DNA of 64,000 nucleotides from positions 1,798,810 to 1,862,809 of the forward strand of contig NZ_DS999213.1 of the NCBI RefSeq assembly GCF_000156335.1, read 5' to 3'. The position numbers and the translations under genes are program-made. This DNA comes from Roseobacter sp. GAI101 (GTDB taxonomy: Bacteria > Pseudomonadota > Alphaproteobacteria > Rhodobacterales > Rhodobacteraceae). Positions 1 through 9,606 of the stretch are shown here, piece after piece; within the stretch, counting starts at the first letter, position 1, and every line of letters begins with the position of its first letter. The notes beneath the pieces were generated by a model. It searched no databases and was not told where the DNA came from. It was given only the letters and a program-made list of their open reading frames with translations.

Positions 1-371
1 TGGAAATCCATGAGCATCCCATCGTCGATGGCGACGTCGGAGAGATCACGGCCCCGATAGACCACCGCGATTACAAGGGCTTGGGCAAGTTCATCGAGAA
101 ACACCGCGACTATGCCCTGTGGGAAGCCCGCCGCTATGCCAAGCTGGTCGAGAACCCGTCGGCCTGGACGCATTTCACCAATCGTCAGCGGTTCAAATAC
201 CGGCATTTGGCGGAATGGTGGTACCCTTGGTTCTATTTCGGCTTCACCTATGTCGTGAAGTTGGGGATGCTGGACGGGGGGGCCGGTTTCCACTATGCGG
301 CGTACAAGTCCTGGTATTTTCAGACGATCCGGCTGCTGATCCGGGAACAGTCTGCGCTGAAAGACCACTGA
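1..371 (+). CDS. Glycosyltransferase family 2 protein, C-terminal part (5' end outside window)
   Basis: An open frame is already running at base 3 and ends at the TGA of 369-371, giving about 122 C-terminal residues. The stretch with HEHP, a later DHRDYKGL and an [17 protein letters not shown] segment matches the tail of WaaE/KdtX-like family 2 glycosyltransferases, where a conserved His-Glu motif is followed by a helix rich in aromatic and basic residues. The end ([19 protein letters not shown]) is hydrophobic and probably lies on the inner membrane. The catalytic GT-A core is upstream and not visible. It is followed 19 bases later by a UDP-glucuronate decarboxylase, so the two probably belong to one surface-polysaccharide operon. 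A TTG at 81 could be read as a start, but the frame is conserved upstream of it, so I treat the gene as truncated by the window edge. Confidence 0.8.
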   Translation, partial: EIHEHPIVDGDVGEITAPIDHRDYKGLGKFIEKHRDYALWEARRYAKLVENPSAWTHFTNRQRFKYRHLAEWWYPWFYFGFTYVVKLGMLDGGAGFHYAAYKSWYFQTIRLLIREQSALKDH

Positions 372-390
372 ATTCAAAGAGGAGACTGCC

Positions 391-1362
391 ATGGCGCGTC
401 TTTACGACAGTCGGAAACGTATCTTGATCACCGGGGGGGCCGGCTTTCTGGGCTCGCATCTGACCGACCGGCTGCTTGAACAGGGTCACGAGGTGCTATG
501 TGCGGACAACCTGTTCACCGGGACGAAGCGCAATATCGAACATCTGCACGCAAATCCGCGGTTTGAATTCATCCGCCACGACGTGACCTTTCCGCTGTAT
601 GTCGAGGTTGACGAGATCTACAACCTCGCCTGCCCCGCCTCGCCCGTGCATTACAAGCATGATCCGGTGCAGACGACCAAGACGTCGGTCCACGGTGCGA
701 TCAACATGCTCGGACTTGCCAAGCGCTTGAATTGCAAGATCTTTCAGGCTTCGACCAGCGAAGTCTATGGCGACCCCTTCATCCACCCCCAGACCGAAGA
801 CTATTGGGGCAACGTCAACCCGATCGGCCCGCGGTCCTGTTACGACGAAGGCAAACGTTGCGCGGAAACATTGTTTTTCGATTACCACCGCCAGCATGAT
901 CTGAACATCAAGGTCGCGCGCATCTTCAACACCTACGGCCCACGGATGCACCATGCGGACGGGCGGGTCGTGTCGAATTTCATCGTGCAGGCCCTGGCCG
1001 GAAAGTCGATCACGATCTACGGTGACGGCAGTCAAACGCGATCCTTCTGCTATGTCGACGACCTGGTCGAAGGCTTCATCCGCCTGATGGCAACGGATGA
1101 TGACGTGACCGGCCCCGTCAATCTGGGCAACCCCGGCGAATTCACGATCAAGGAGCTTGCCGAAAAGGTCATCGAAATGACCGGGTCAAAGTCCAGGCTG
1201 ATCTTCGAAGACCTGCCCACCGACGACCCCAAACAACGCCAGCCCGACATCAGCCTGGCCCGCAGCACCCTGGACTGGGAACCAACCGTGCGGCTTGAGG
1301 AAGGGTTGCAGAAAACAATCGCCTACTTCGAAACCGTCATGCCTCAACTCGAGGTCGGGTGA
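391..1362 (+). CDS. UDP-glucuronate decarboxylase (UDP-xylose synthase), SDR family
   Basis: Extended short-chain dehydrogenase of 323 residues, usual length for bacterial UXS. It has the NAD-binding glycine motif GGAGFLG at residues 15-21 and the catalytic Tyr151-x3-Lys155 in the segment SCYDEGKR. The signatures [21 protein letters not shown] and [14 protein letters not shown] are typical of enzymes that convert UDP-glucuronate to UDP-xylose and separate them from 4,6-dehydratases and epimerases. The start is supported by an AGGAG at about 379-383. It follows a family 2 glycosyltransferase and is closed by a strong terminator, so it is the last gene of its transcript. It would supply a pentose donor for exopolysaccharide or lipopolysaccharide. 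Substrate is inferred from the family. Confidence 0.9.
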   Translation: MARLYDSRKRILITGGAGFLGSHLTDRLLEQGHEVLCADNLFTGTKRNIEHLHANPRFEFIRHDVTFPLYVEVDEIYNLACPASPVHYKHDPVQTTKTSVHGAINMLGLAKRLNCKIFQASTSEVYGDPFIHPQTEDYWGNVNPIGPRSCYDEGKRCAETLFFDYHRQHDLNIKVARIFNTYGPRMHHADGRVVSNFIVQALAGKSITIYGDGSQTRSFCYVDDLVEGFIRLMATDDDVTGPVNLGNPGEFTIKELAEKVIEMTGSKSRLIFEDLPTDDPKQRQPDISLARSTLDWEPTVRLEEGLQKTIAYFETVMPQLEVG

Positions 1363-1401
1363 GCGACACCCCATCCGCCGAGCCACGAAAAAACTTTATC
1401 C

Positions 1402-1437
1402 AGACCCCATGTTCTAACCGAACATGGGGTCTTTTTT
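1402..1437 (+). terminator. Rho-independent terminator after the UDP-glucuronate decarboxylase
   Basis: A perfect 13-bp inverted repeat (1402-1414 with 1420-1432, 5-base loop TAACC) is followed directly by a run of T at 1432-1437. This is a textbook intrinsic terminator on the plus strand. Confidence 0.93.
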
Positions 1438-1439
1438 CA

Positions 1440-2041
1440 TGTCTACCAAAACGGGCCGGGCACCGCCTTCAACAACGGGCAGAAACAAACCCATCGACGT
1501 GCCACGCTTTTCAGACAGCCCGTCGACAGGAAAATCGAAACACCAGCGAGCCCGATTGAGGCTAGTCTGATGCCCGGCTCGAACGGTGCACCAAACTCCA
1601 GTTCCCGCAGCTGTTCTACTTCCGGGGCATCATTGACAGCATCGATTTTCATGATCGAACGCTGAGGGGTGCTGCCAAAAGGCCAAGTCAGGTCCACAAA
1701 AAAGTAATGCAAATCGCTAATGGCCCGGCACTCTTCTTGAAAAAACGCTCTTAAATTGGTTATTTACCGACAAACTCTGCATCATCGTCCCAGCATTATG
1801 CCAAGGCGGATGACACCTTCCCGTTGAGGGGTGCCCAGCAAGACGCCGTCAGGCATTCGGCGCAAAGGTTACCGCCCAGAAACACTTCGAACGGGCGGGC
1901 TGATGATGTTACGGTGGGAATTGCCGCCTGGGCCACCTGCTTTTCTTTGTGGCCAAGGTGCACCATAAGGCCTGAAAAATGTGGAAACCCTAGATTTACA
2001 CCTAGCTTGTAAAAAACTGATTGTTGCGAAAGAGAGCCTCC
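1440..2041. other. Long intergenic stretch with no recognisable gene
   Basis: About 600 bases lie between the terminator and the MscS gene. A minus-strand open frame covers roughly 1443-1712 (89 codons from an ATG, with the frame open a few codons further upstream). It has a plausible mixed composition but no family I recognise and no clear ribosome-binding site. The region is locally less GC-rich than its neighbours, especially around 1690-1800. I see no tRNA, insertion-sequence ends or inverted repeats. It could hold the remains of a gene or the promoter region of the next gene. Confidence 0.4.
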
Positions 2042-4489
2042 ATGCCAAAGTTACCCCTGCCCCACACAAGCCGTCCAGGTTGGTTTGCTTTTGCGATGGC
2101 AAGTTTGGTCATGCTGGTTCTTGCGCTGATGCCGATGGCTGCGCAGTCTCAATCCTTGTTTACCGGCGGAAGCGCGCAATCGGACGAGGCCACGACCGAT
2201 GGCGCGACCGACGCCGGGGCCGACGCCACCAACGAGGCAACACCGCTTTCGACGTTGCTGGACGTCCTGAAAGACGATGCCGCACGGGCCGCCCTGATCG
2301 CCGATCTTGAAAAGACCGTCGCACCGCAAGCCGCGACCGAAGACGCCCCCGCTCTTGAACAAACCCCACAAGAGACCGAGGCCGAAAGCATGTCGATCGG
2401 CCGCAAGATCGCGCTGCAAACCCAGCAGGTCGGGGAAGAGACCATCGCAACCTTGCAGTCATTCTGGTCCTCGCTGCAGGGCGGTGGCGGGGTATTCTCC
2501 GGCCTAAGCGGTGCCGAAATTTCGGTTTTGATCCAGGCCATTCCCGGTCTGTTGACCGTGATCGCCATCACGATCGTTCTGTTCGTTCTTCTGCGCCGTT
2601 TCGCACGGGGGCTTTATGCCCGCATGGGCCGCCGCGCCGAAAACGTCGGCATCATCCCCTCTATCGGTCTGTTTATCGGATCGAACGTTCTCGACGCCTT
2701 CATCGTCTTGCTGGCATGGGCCGCGGGCTATCTGATCACGATCCTTGCCGTTGGCGATTTTGGCCAGATCGGCATCCGCCAATCCCTGTATCTGAACGCA
2801 TTTCTGCTGGTCGAAATGACCAAAGTCATCATCCGTTCCTTCCTGTCGCCCGTTACTTCCGGCCTGCGGATTGTGCCCGTCAGTGACAGCGCCGCGCGCG
2901 CAATGACACGGTATCTAAGTATCGTGGTCAGCGTCTTGGGCTACGGCCAGTTGTTGATTGTACCTATCGTCAATCAAAGCGCGAACATGGCGGCAGGCGC
3001 GGGCGTTTCGGCGCTCTTGTCCGTGTTTGTCCTGCTTTATTTCGTCTATATCGTCCTGCGTCGCCGCAAGGACGTGACCCGCTGGTTGAAAAAGGAAACC
3101 GATCCGGCGGTGGCCGAAGATGCGGTCGGCGTTGACCCGGTGGCCATCGAAAAGGCACGCCGCAGCTTTGTGGTCCGCACCATGCACGGGCTGGCGCAGA
3201 TCTGGCATTGGTTTGCGTTGATCTACATTGCAGTGATGTTCATCGTCGTGATGACCCAGCCTGCGGATGTGACATTGAACGCGCTTGTCGCGTCAGGCAA
3301 GGTCCTTGCGGCTCTGATCATCGCCGCCTTGATATCGGGGTGGCTGGCGCGGACGGTGCAAAACGGAATCCCCCTGCCCGACGATATCAACGCCAAACTG
3401 CCGCTGCTTGAACGGCGCATCAACACCTTCGTGCCACGTGCCTTCAGCCTGCTGCGTCTTGCCCTGCTGGTCGGTGTCCTGGTCTTTACGTTGGACGTGA
3501 TCGGCATGATCGACGTCAGAAGCTGGCTAGAAAGCCAGGTGGGTCTCGCCTTTACCGCTGCGATCATTTCTGTCGGGCTGATCCTGACCGTAGCGTTTGG
3601 TCTGTGGCTCGCGCTGACTTCGTTCGTCGATTACAAACTGAACCCCGAATTCGGCGGCATCCCGTCATCGCGCGAAACGACGTTGCTGACGCTGTTGCGC
3701 AACGCGGTGACGATTGCCCTGGTGATCCTGACGCTGATGTTCGTGCTTAGCGAAATTGGGCTGGACATCGGGCCGCTGCTGGCCTCGGCCGGGGTTCTGG
3801 GTCTGGCGATTGGTTTCGGTGCGCAAAAGATGGTGCAGGACATCATTACCGGTGTCTTTATCCAGTTCGAAAACGTCATCAATGTCGGTGATGTGATCAC
3901 CGTGGGCGGCACCACCGGCACGGTCGAAAAGCTGTCTGTGCGTTCGGTTTCCCTGCGCGATGTTCAGGGCGTGTTCCACATGATCCCGTTTTCCACCGTC
4001 GATATGGTCAGCAACTACATGCGCGGTTTTGCCTATACCGTGACCGATATGGGCATCGCTTACCGCGAGAATATCGAAGAGGCCAAGCAGGCCATGTTCG
4101 ACGCGTTTGACCGCATGGTGGCCAATGAACCCGACATCGCCGCCAGCATCATTGGAGAGCTGGAATGGTTCGGCGTGCAATCGCTGGGCGACAGCGCCGT
4201 GGTGCTGCGCACGCGGATCAAGACGGATCCGGGCAAGCAGTGGGGCATCGGCCGCATGTTCAACGGCTACCTGAAGGTCGTGTTCGACGAACGCGGCATC
4301 GAAATCCCGTTCCCGCAACAGACCATCTGGCTGGGCGAAAACAAGGACGGCACGACGCAGCCGTTCAAGATCGAGGGGCCCGAAACGAAGACATCGAAGC
4401 CTGCGAAAAAGGCACCCACCAAGCAGATCAAAGCCGATGATGTGCCAGACAGCGACGAAGCTGATGGCGACGTCGGGGCGGACCGCTAG
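2042..4489 (+). CDS. Large MscS-family mechanosensitive channel with signal peptide
   Basis: The protein of about 815 residues begins with a signal peptide (hydrophobic run ending in AAQSQS), then an acidic, Ala/Thr-rich periplasmic stretch, then roughly ten membrane segments, then a cytosolic MscS beta domain. The pore-lining and beta-domain signature is clear: GVLGLAIGFGAQKMVQDIITG followed by NVGDVITVGG and a VEKLSVRSVSLRD strand. It ends in a Lys/Asp-rich tail. I prefer the ATG at 2042, with AGAGAG upstream, over an in-frame TTG at 2021. It probably relieves osmotic stress at the inner membrane. It is far longer than the small MscS (about 290 residues) and belongs with the large multi-TM subfamilies. 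A second large MscS-type protein lies at 52598-55015. Confidence 0.88.
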   Translation: MPKLPLPHTSRPGWFAFAMASLVMLVLALMPMAAQSQSLFTGGSAQSDEATTDGATDAGADATNEATPLSTLLDVLKDDAARAALIADLEKTVAPQAATEDAPALEQTPQETEAESMSIGRKIALQTQQVGEETIATLQSFWSSLQGGGGVFSGLSGAEISVLIQAIPGLLTVIAITIVLFVLLRRFARGLYARMGRRAENVGIIPSIGLFIGSNVLDAFIVLLAWAAGYLITILAVGDFGQIGIRQSLYLNAFLLVEMTKVIIRSFLSPVTSGLRIVPVSDSAARAMTRYLSIVVSVLGYGQLLIVPIVNQSANMAAGAGVSALLSVFVLLYFVYIVLRRRKDVTRWLKKETDPAVAEDAVGVDPVAIEKARRSFVVRTMHGLAQIWHWFALIYIAVMFIVVMTQPADVTLNALVASGKVLAALIIAALISGWLARTVQNGIPLPDDINAKLPLLERRINTFVPRAFSLLRLALLVGVLVFTLDVIGMIDVRSWLESQVGLAFTAAIISVGLILTVAFGLWLALTSFVDYKLNPEFGGIPSSRETTLLTLLRNAVTIALVILTLMFVLSEIGLDIGPLLASAGVLGLAIGFGAQKMVQDIITGVFIQFENVINVGDVITVGGTTGTVEKLSVRSVSLRDVQGVFHMIPFSTVDMVSNYMRGFAYTVTDMGIAYRENIEEAKQAMFDAFDRMVANEPDIAASIIGELEWFGVQSLGDSAVVLRTRIKTDPGKQWGIGRMFNGYLKVVFDERGIEIPFPQQTIWLGENKDGTTQPFKIEGPETKTSKPAKKAPTKQIKADDVPDSDEADGDVGADR

Positions 4490-4508
4490 CCATATCACCA
4501 GCCAAACA

Positions 4509-4545
4509 AAAGGCCCCCGGTCAGACGATGACCGGGGGCCTTTTT
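4509..4545. terminator. Bidirectional terminator between convergent genes
   Basis: A 15-bp stem (4509-4523 with 4529-4543) rich in G and C has an AAA run on the left and a T run on the right (4541-4545). It can therefore stop transcripts from both the MscS gene and the facing ThDP enzyme gene. Confidence 0.92.
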
Positions 4546-4563
4546 ACTTTGCTGTTTCAGAGG

Positions 4564-6135
4564 TTACAGCACAGCTTCGATCAGATACGGTCCCTTGGTC
4601 GCCAGGCCGGTTTCAATCGCCAGCTCAAGGGCGGCACAATCGCTGACCTGCGTTGCCTCGACGCCCATCGATTGCGCCATTTCGACGAATTTCAGCGTCG
4701 GCTGATCAAGGGACAGCATGTCCATCGCCTTGGGGCCTGCGTTGCTGACGCCGACATTGGTCAACTCTCCGCGCAGGATCTTGTAGACGCGGTTGGCGAA
4801 GATCACGATCGTCACATCCAGCCCTTCGCGGGCCATCGTCCACAGGGCCTGAACCGTGTACATCGCGCTGCCATCCCCAACCAGGGCCAGCACCTTGCGG
4901 TCCGGACACGCCACCGCAGCACCGATGGCCACAGGCATCCCATACCCGATCGAGCCGCCACAATTGTTGAGCCAAGTGTGTTTCGGCGCGCCTGCCGTCA
5001 CGGGGAAAAAGTTCCGCCCCGTGGTGATTGCTTCGTCCACGACGATTGCGTTCTCAGGGATCGTACGGCCCAGAACATCCGCAATGCCGCCGGGATCCAG
5101 CGGGCCTGACGGCTTGTCCGGCGTCACAATTTGCGCGACATGCGTGGGAGCCGTATCCGCGGCACCGACCCCGTCACAGATCGCATCCAGCGCGCCGGCG
5201 ATATCCTGGGATGTCTTGCACAGTTCAATGATCTGCGTACCATCAGCGGTCAGGATCGCAGGCTTGCCCGGATAGGCGAAAAACCCGATCGGCGCACGCG
5301 CCCCGACAAGGACGATGCGCTTATATGGCTTGAGCGCCTCAAGCGCCTGGTCAATCGGATAAGGCACGCGGTTGATGGCCACCCGCCCCGCCCCGCGTTC
5401 CAGCTTGGCATTGGCCCACTCGCTCAGCAACTCGCACCCTGTCTTGGCCGCGATGCGCCCGGCGATTTCAAGCATATCCTCGCCAAGGGCCGCCCCGCCA
5501 AGCAAGAGCAGACTGTCGGGACCGGACAATGCCGCGACGGCGTCTTCCAGTGCGGCCTGATCAAACGCTGGCCGTGTCGCGGGGGCGACAGGGGCCGCCA
5601 CCACGCCGCCTTCGTTCCACGCCGTGTCGCTGGGCAACATCAATGTCGCCACCTGACCGGGCGCTATGTTGGCCGCATGGACAGCCGTCGCCGCATCTGC
5701 GCCCACATCCGTGGAAGACAGCGACGTATGCACCCAATGCGACACAGGGCGCGCGATCCCTTCGATGTCCGACGTCAGCGGCGCGTTCAGTTCGATGTGG
5801 CTGACCGCGTGTTCACCGACGATATTCACCACGCCCGACCCCGCCTTTTTCGCGTTGTGCAGGTTCGACAAACCGTTCGCCAGACCGGGCCCAAGGTGCA
5901 GCAGGGTACAGGCCGGTTTCTGGGCCATACGGAAATACCCGTCGGCGGCACCGGTCGCCACGCCTTCCTGCAACACAAGGATCGACCGCATGCCGGGGAC
6001 GTGGTCAAGGGCGGCAACGAAATGCATCTCGGAGGTGCCGGGATTGGTGAAACAAGTGTCCAGCCCGCTGTCGAGCAGGGATTTCACAAGGCTTTCGGCC
6101 CCGTTCATCGGGGGGGTATCGGTTGGGTTGCTCAT
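4564..6135 (-). CDS. Thiamine-diphosphate-dependent enzyme, acetolactate synthase/benzoylformate decarboxylase-like
   Basis: A 523-residue ThDP enzyme with the usual three domains. The catalytic glutamate that activates ThDP is Glu57 in LQEGVATGAADGY. The Mg/ThDP-binding motif begins GDGSAMYTVQALW at residues 420-422 and ends at Asn448, 27 residues or so later as expected. It resembles proteins annotated as acetolactate synthase large subunit, but no regulatory subunit is nearby, so a biosynthetic role is doubtful. It starts 16 bases after the stop of a CoA ligase on the same strand, which suggests a two-step route in which a 2-oxo acid or an acyl-CoA is decarboxylated or carboligated. An AAAGGA stands ahead of the ATG. 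Substrate unknown. An oxalyl-CoA decarboxylase-like role is possible but unsupported. Confidence 0.8.
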   Translation of the reverse strand: MSNPTDTPPMNGAESLVKSLLDSGLDTCFTNPGTSEMHFVAALDHVPGMRSILVLQEGVATGAADGYFRMAQKPACTLLHLGPGLANGLSNLHNAKKAGSGVVNIVGEHAVSHIELNAPLTSDIEGIARPVSHWVHTSLSSTDVGADAATAVHAANIAPGQVATLMLPSDTAWNEGGVVAAPVAPATRPAFDQAALEDAVAALSGPDSLLLLGGAALGEDMLEIAGRIAAKTGCELLSEWANAKLERGAGRVAINRVPYPIDQALEALKPYKRIVLVGARAPIGFFAYPGKPAILTADGTQIIELCKTSQDIAGALDAICDGVGAADTAPTHVAQIVTPDKPSGPLDPGGIADVLGRTIPENAIVVDEAITTGRNFFPVTAGAPKHTWLNNCGGSIGYGMPVAIGAAVACPDRKVLALVGDGSAMYTVQALWTMAREGLDVTIVIFANRVYKILRGELTNVGVSNAGPKAMDMLSLDQPTLKFVEMAQSMGVEATQVSDCAALELAIETGLATKGPYLIEAVL

Positions 6136-6151
6136 GACGTTTTCCTTTGGA

Positions 6152-7720
6152 TTAGGGGGCTACATCCGCCCAATAGGGGATGCGCAATTCTTTCTTGAGG
6201 ATTTTTCCGATGGAACTGCGCGGCAGCACATCGCGGGCCTCAACCGCGGACAAGCGTTGGCTTTTGCCCAGCTTTTCGTTGGCATCGGCACAAATCTGAT
6301 CTGCGGTGCGGGTGGCACCATCGCGCAGCACGACCAGCCCCAATGGGGTCTCTCCCCAGGCGTCGGACGGCACGCCGATCACGGCGGCGTCGGTCACGTC
6401 CGGGTCGGACAGCAACACCAGTTCCAGATCATCGGCATAGATGTTCAACCCGCCCGAGATGATCATATCCTTCTTGCGGTCCGAAAGGATCAGGAAATCG
6501 TCTTCGTCAAAGCGGCCCATGTCGCCGGAGCGAAAGAATACCCGGCCCTCGCCATCGCGCCAGATATAGTCCTGCGTCAGGTCATCACGCCCGAAATACC
6601 CCGCCATCATGGTGGGACCGCGGCCGCAGATCTCTCCGACCTTGCCCTTTGGCACCTCATTCCCGGCCTCGTCGATCAAACGGATTTCGTTGCCCGGTGC
6701 CACCTGCCCCACGGTGTGCAGCTTGTCAGGGTGTTCAGAGGAATTCAGCACCGTCACGCCACCGCCTTCGGTCAGGCCGTAATATTCAAGCAGGCTGCCG
6801 GGGAAACGCGCCAGCACATCCGCCTTCACATCAGCGCGCAAAGGGGCAGAGGTCGAAAATTTGACCCGCATCGACGACAGGTCAAACTGGTCGAAATCGG
6901 GCACATCCATGATGCGCTTATACTGTACCGGGACCAGCATGGTGTGCGTGATCTTCTCGCGCTGCACGATCTCGAGATATGCACGCGCATCGAATTTCGG
7001 CATCAGATAGACCGTCGATCCCCCGAACAGCGTCGGCAGGAACGACACGATCGTGGTGTTGGAATATAGCGGCGTCGACAACAGCGTGCGCGCGTTATCG
7101 TCATATCCGTTCGGCGACACACGCTCCATCTGGGCGGCGCGCATCCAGTGATTGTGCAAGATCCCCTTGGGCGTGCCCGTGGTGCCGGAGGAATAGATAA
7201 GGTTGAAGGCGTCGGACATGTCGATTGCAATGGCGGGGTCCGTGGCATCCGCATCCTCCACCGCTGCCTCGAACGGGGTAAAGGCATCGTGGTCGAAATC
7301 AATCGCAAAGCGGGCGATATCCAGATCGGCAATAAACCCGTCCACCAGCGCAAGATATTGTTCTGCAACAAAGATCGCCTTGGCTCCGCAGTCGGTCAGC
7401 ATCTTTTGCAGGGCATCCGGCGACGCCATGGTCGACAGCGGTGTCACACAGGCCCCTGCCCGCAATATGCCCATGAACAGTTCGGCATAGGGGATCGAGT
7501 TTGGCGAGATGATCGCGATATTATCGCCCTTGGTCACGCCCAGGGACAGCAACAGATTGGCGATCTTGTTGATCCGCTGATCGAAAGCCCCCCACGTCAC
7601 CCTGCGCCCGTCACACACCAGAGCCAGCTTTTCGGGGTCAACCTTCGCGTTGGCGCGAATGACGTCGACGATTGTCTGGGTGGGCGGCGTTGCCGGAATA
7701 GGCGGATTGATCGTTAGCAT
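6152..7720 (-). CDS. AMP-forming acyl-CoA ligase (ANL superfamily)
   Basis: A 522-residue adenylate-forming ligase. The P-loop YSSGTTGTPKG is at residues 176-186, followed by the A5 motif YGLTEGGG, the A7/A8 hinge with SGDMGRFDED and DRKKDMIISGG, and the C-terminal catalytic lysine in GKILKKELR. It activates a carboxylic acid to an acyl-CoA through an acyl-adenylate. I place the start at the ATG of 7718-7720, which has AGGA seven bases upstream, rather than at an in-frame codon 33 bases earlier. It is the first gene of a two-gene unit with the ThDP enzyme. The substrate cannot be read from the sequence; the size fits short- or medium-chain or aromatic acids. Confidence 0.85.
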   Translation of the reverse strand: MLTINPPIPATPPTQTIVDVIRANAKVDPEKLALVCDGRRVTWGAFDQRINKIANLLLSLGVTKGDNIAIISPNSIPYAELFMGILRAGACVTPLSTMASPDALQKMLTDCGAKAIFVAEQYLALVDGFIADLDIARFAIDFDHDAFTPFEAAVEDADATDPAIAIDMSDAFNLIYSSGTTGTPKGILHNHWMRAAQMERVSPNGYDDNARTLLSTPLYSNTTIVSFLPTLFGGSTVYLMPKFDARAYLEIVQREKITHTMLVPVQYKRIMDVPDFDQFDLSSMRVKFSTSAPLRADVKADVLARFPGSLLEYYGLTEGGGVTVLNSSEHPDKLHTVGQVAPGNEIRLIDEAGNEVPKGKVGEICGRGPTMMAGYFGRDDLTQDYIWRDGEGRVFFRSGDMGRFDEDDFLILSDRKKDMIISGGLNIYADDLELVLLSDPDVTDAAVIGVPSDAWGETPLGLVVLRDGATRTADQICADANEKLGKSQRLSAVEARDVLPRSSIGKILKKELRIPYWADVAP

Positions 7721-7824
7721 TTCACGGTCCTGATCTGTGTTTGCAAGGCCCACGCAAGAATGTTGCGCAGGCCCCTTCGGAAACAGTTGTAGCGATCAGA
7801 ATTAAATGTGCAAATGGATGTAAC

Positions 7825-9546
7825 TTAATCGGCAGCCTTTTTTAGCTCGGTATAGGCCGCGTGTTGGGACAAAAACACCTTGCCCGTCAGGTCGGTGATG
7901 AAATGCTGTTTTTGCAGACGGTCCATCACCGGGCCTTTGACCTCGGACAGGTGCAGCTTGATCCCCATGTCTCTCAGGCGCGCGTTGATCGCCTCAAGGG
8001 ATTCCAGCGCGCTGAAGTCGATTTCGTTTACGGCAGAGCACATCAGCACTACGTTCCTGATCGGCGCGTCCCCGGCCAGACGGTCATAGATATAATCTTC
8101 GAGGAAACGAGCGTTGGCGAAATAGAGGCTTTCGTCAATGCGCAGGGTCAGCAACGTCGGGTCGGTTTCAACCTTATGGCGGTGGATATTGCGGAAATGT
8201 TCGGTGCCCGGCACCAGCCCGACTTCGGCGATATGGGGTTTGGTGGTCTTGTACAGATGCAGCATGATCGACAGCACGACACCGCAGGTCACACCCAGTT
8301 CGACGCCACTGCCCAATGTCACCAGCATGGTTGCCAGAACAGCGGCAAAATCAGCCTTGGAATAGGCCCATGCTTTCTTAAGAATGCTGAAATCGACCAA
8401 CGTCAGCACGGCGACGATGATCGTGGCGGCCAGTGTCGCTTGGGGCAGGAAAAACACCAGCGGCGTCAGGGCAAGCGCCGCAATTCCCAGGCCGACGGCG
8501 GTAAAAGCCCCGGCCGCGGGCGTTTCAGCGCCTGCGTCAAAGTTCACGACAGAGCGCGAGAACCCACCCGTCACCGGAAAGCCACCGGTAAACGCCGCCC
8601 CAAGGTTGGCGGTTCCCAGCCCGATCAGTTCCTGGTCCGGATTGATGCGTTGGCGTTTTTTCGCGGCCAAAGTCTGCGCGACCGAAATTGATTCAACAAA
8701 GCCGATCACGGAAATCAGGATCGCCGGCAGCAGCAGCGTCCCCATCAGATCAAAGGAAAAATCAGGCATCGTCAGCGGCGGCAGGCTTTGCGGGACGGCA
8801 CCGACGACGCGCACGCCGTAATCGGAAAGCCCGAACAGCCAGACAACCAGCGTGGTCAAAACCACGGCGGCAACGGGCCCCGCCTTGGTCGCCACGTCCG
8901 CAGCACCCGGACTGACCCCTTTGGATTTCAGCATCGGCTTCATGCCCTTGCGCACCCAGAACAGAAAAGCCGTGGCAGACACGCCGATGATCATGGTGAT
9001 CCAGTTGGTGTCGCCCAGATGGGTAAAGATGGAATGCAGCAGTTCGATCAGGTTCTCGCCCGAGGCGCTGATGCCAAGGATGTGTTTGATCTGGCTGGCG
9101 GCGATAATGACGCCCGAGGCAGTGATAAAGCCCGCAATCACCGGGTGCGACAGGAAGTTCGCCAGAAAACCCAGCTTGAAAATGCCCATCGCCAACAGGA
9201 TCGCGCCGGACAGGAACGCCAAGGTCAACGCCGCAACGGCATAACCCATCGTGCCCTGATCAGCGATATTACTAAGCGCCGCAGCCGTCATCAGAGACAC
9301 CACTGCCACCGGCCCCACGGCCAGCGCGCGACTGGTACCGAACACGGCATATAGCAGGATCGGCACGATCGACGCATAAAGCCCCGCTTCGGGCGGCAAC
9401 CCTGCCAGCAGCGCATAAGCCAGAGATTGCGGGATCAGCATGATCGTCACGATCAGCGCGGCAATCAGGTCGTTGGAGAGGGTCGCCTTGGTATAGCTGC
9501 GGCCCCAGTCAAGGATCGGCAGGTATTTCTGGAGGTTCTTTGGCAT
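7825..9546 (-). CDS. SulP-family anion permease with C-terminal STAS domain
   Basis: A 573-residue inner-membrane transporter. The N-terminal segment DLIAALIVTIMLIPQSLAYALL is the SulP signature, followed by about eleven hydrophobic segments up to residue 420 or so. A cytosolic STAS domain covers roughly residues 440-560. Family members move sulfate, bicarbonate or other anions in symport with cations. Its position downstream of a persulfide dioxygenase-like gene and beside the sox locus suggests that it carries sulfate or sulfite produced by sulfur oxidation, though SulP proteins also transport bicarbonate. A hairpin sits in the 60-base gap that separates it from the upstream gene. I see no strong Shine-Dalgarno sequence. 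Confidence 0.88.
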   Translation of the reverse strand: MPKNLQKYLPILDWGRSYTKATLSNDLIAALIVTIMLIPQSLAYALLAGLPPEAGLYASIVPILLYAVFGTSRALAVGPVAVVSLMTAAALSNIADQGTMGYAVAALTLAFLSGAILLAMGIFKLGFLANFLSHPVIAGFITASGVIIAASQIKHILGISASGENLIELLHSIFTHLGDTNWITMIIGVSATAFLFWVRKGMKPMLKSKGVSPGAADVATKAGPVAAVVLTTLVVWLFGLSDYGVRVVGAVPQSLPPLTMPDFSFDLMGTLLLPAILISVIGFVESISVAQTLAAKKRQRINPDQELIGLGTANLGAAFTGGFPVTGGFSRSVVNFDAGAETPAAGAFTAVGLGIAALALTPLVFFLPQATLAATIIVAVLTLVDFSILKKAWAYSKADFAAVLATMLVTLGSGVELGVTCGVVLSIMLHLYKTTKPHIAEVGLVPGTEHFRNIHRHKVETDPTLLTLRIDESLYFANARFLEDYIYDRLAGDAPIRNVVLMCSAVNEIDFSALESLEAINARLRDMGIKLHLSEVKGPVMDRLQKQHFITDLTGKVFLSQHAAYTELKKAAD

Positions 9547-9571
9547 TTTGCGCCGACTTTCAAAATAGGGG

Positions 9572-9596
9572 GCGGCAAGGGCAGTACCCTTGCCGC
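9572..9596 (-). other. Intercistronic hairpin between the persulfide dioxygenase-like and SulP genes
   Basis: A perfect 10-bp inverted repeat (9572-9581 with 9587-9596, 5-base loop) lies just past the stop of the upstream minus-strand gene. On the minus strand it is followed by CCCCTATTTTG and not by a clean U run. It is therefore more likely a partial terminator or an RNA-stability element than a full stop. Confidence 0.6.
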
Positions 9597-9606
9597 ATGG
9601 GCCGTT

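Noticed and set aside
1443..1712. Minus-strand open frame of about 89 codons in the long intergenic stretch
   Set aside because: No recognisable family, no clear ribosome-binding site and no conserved context, so it is described only as part of the intergenic region.
5131..6198. Plus-strand frame of about 350 codons antisense to the ThDP enzyme
   Set aside because: Shadow of a well-supported gene; Arg/Gly/His-rich with no motif.
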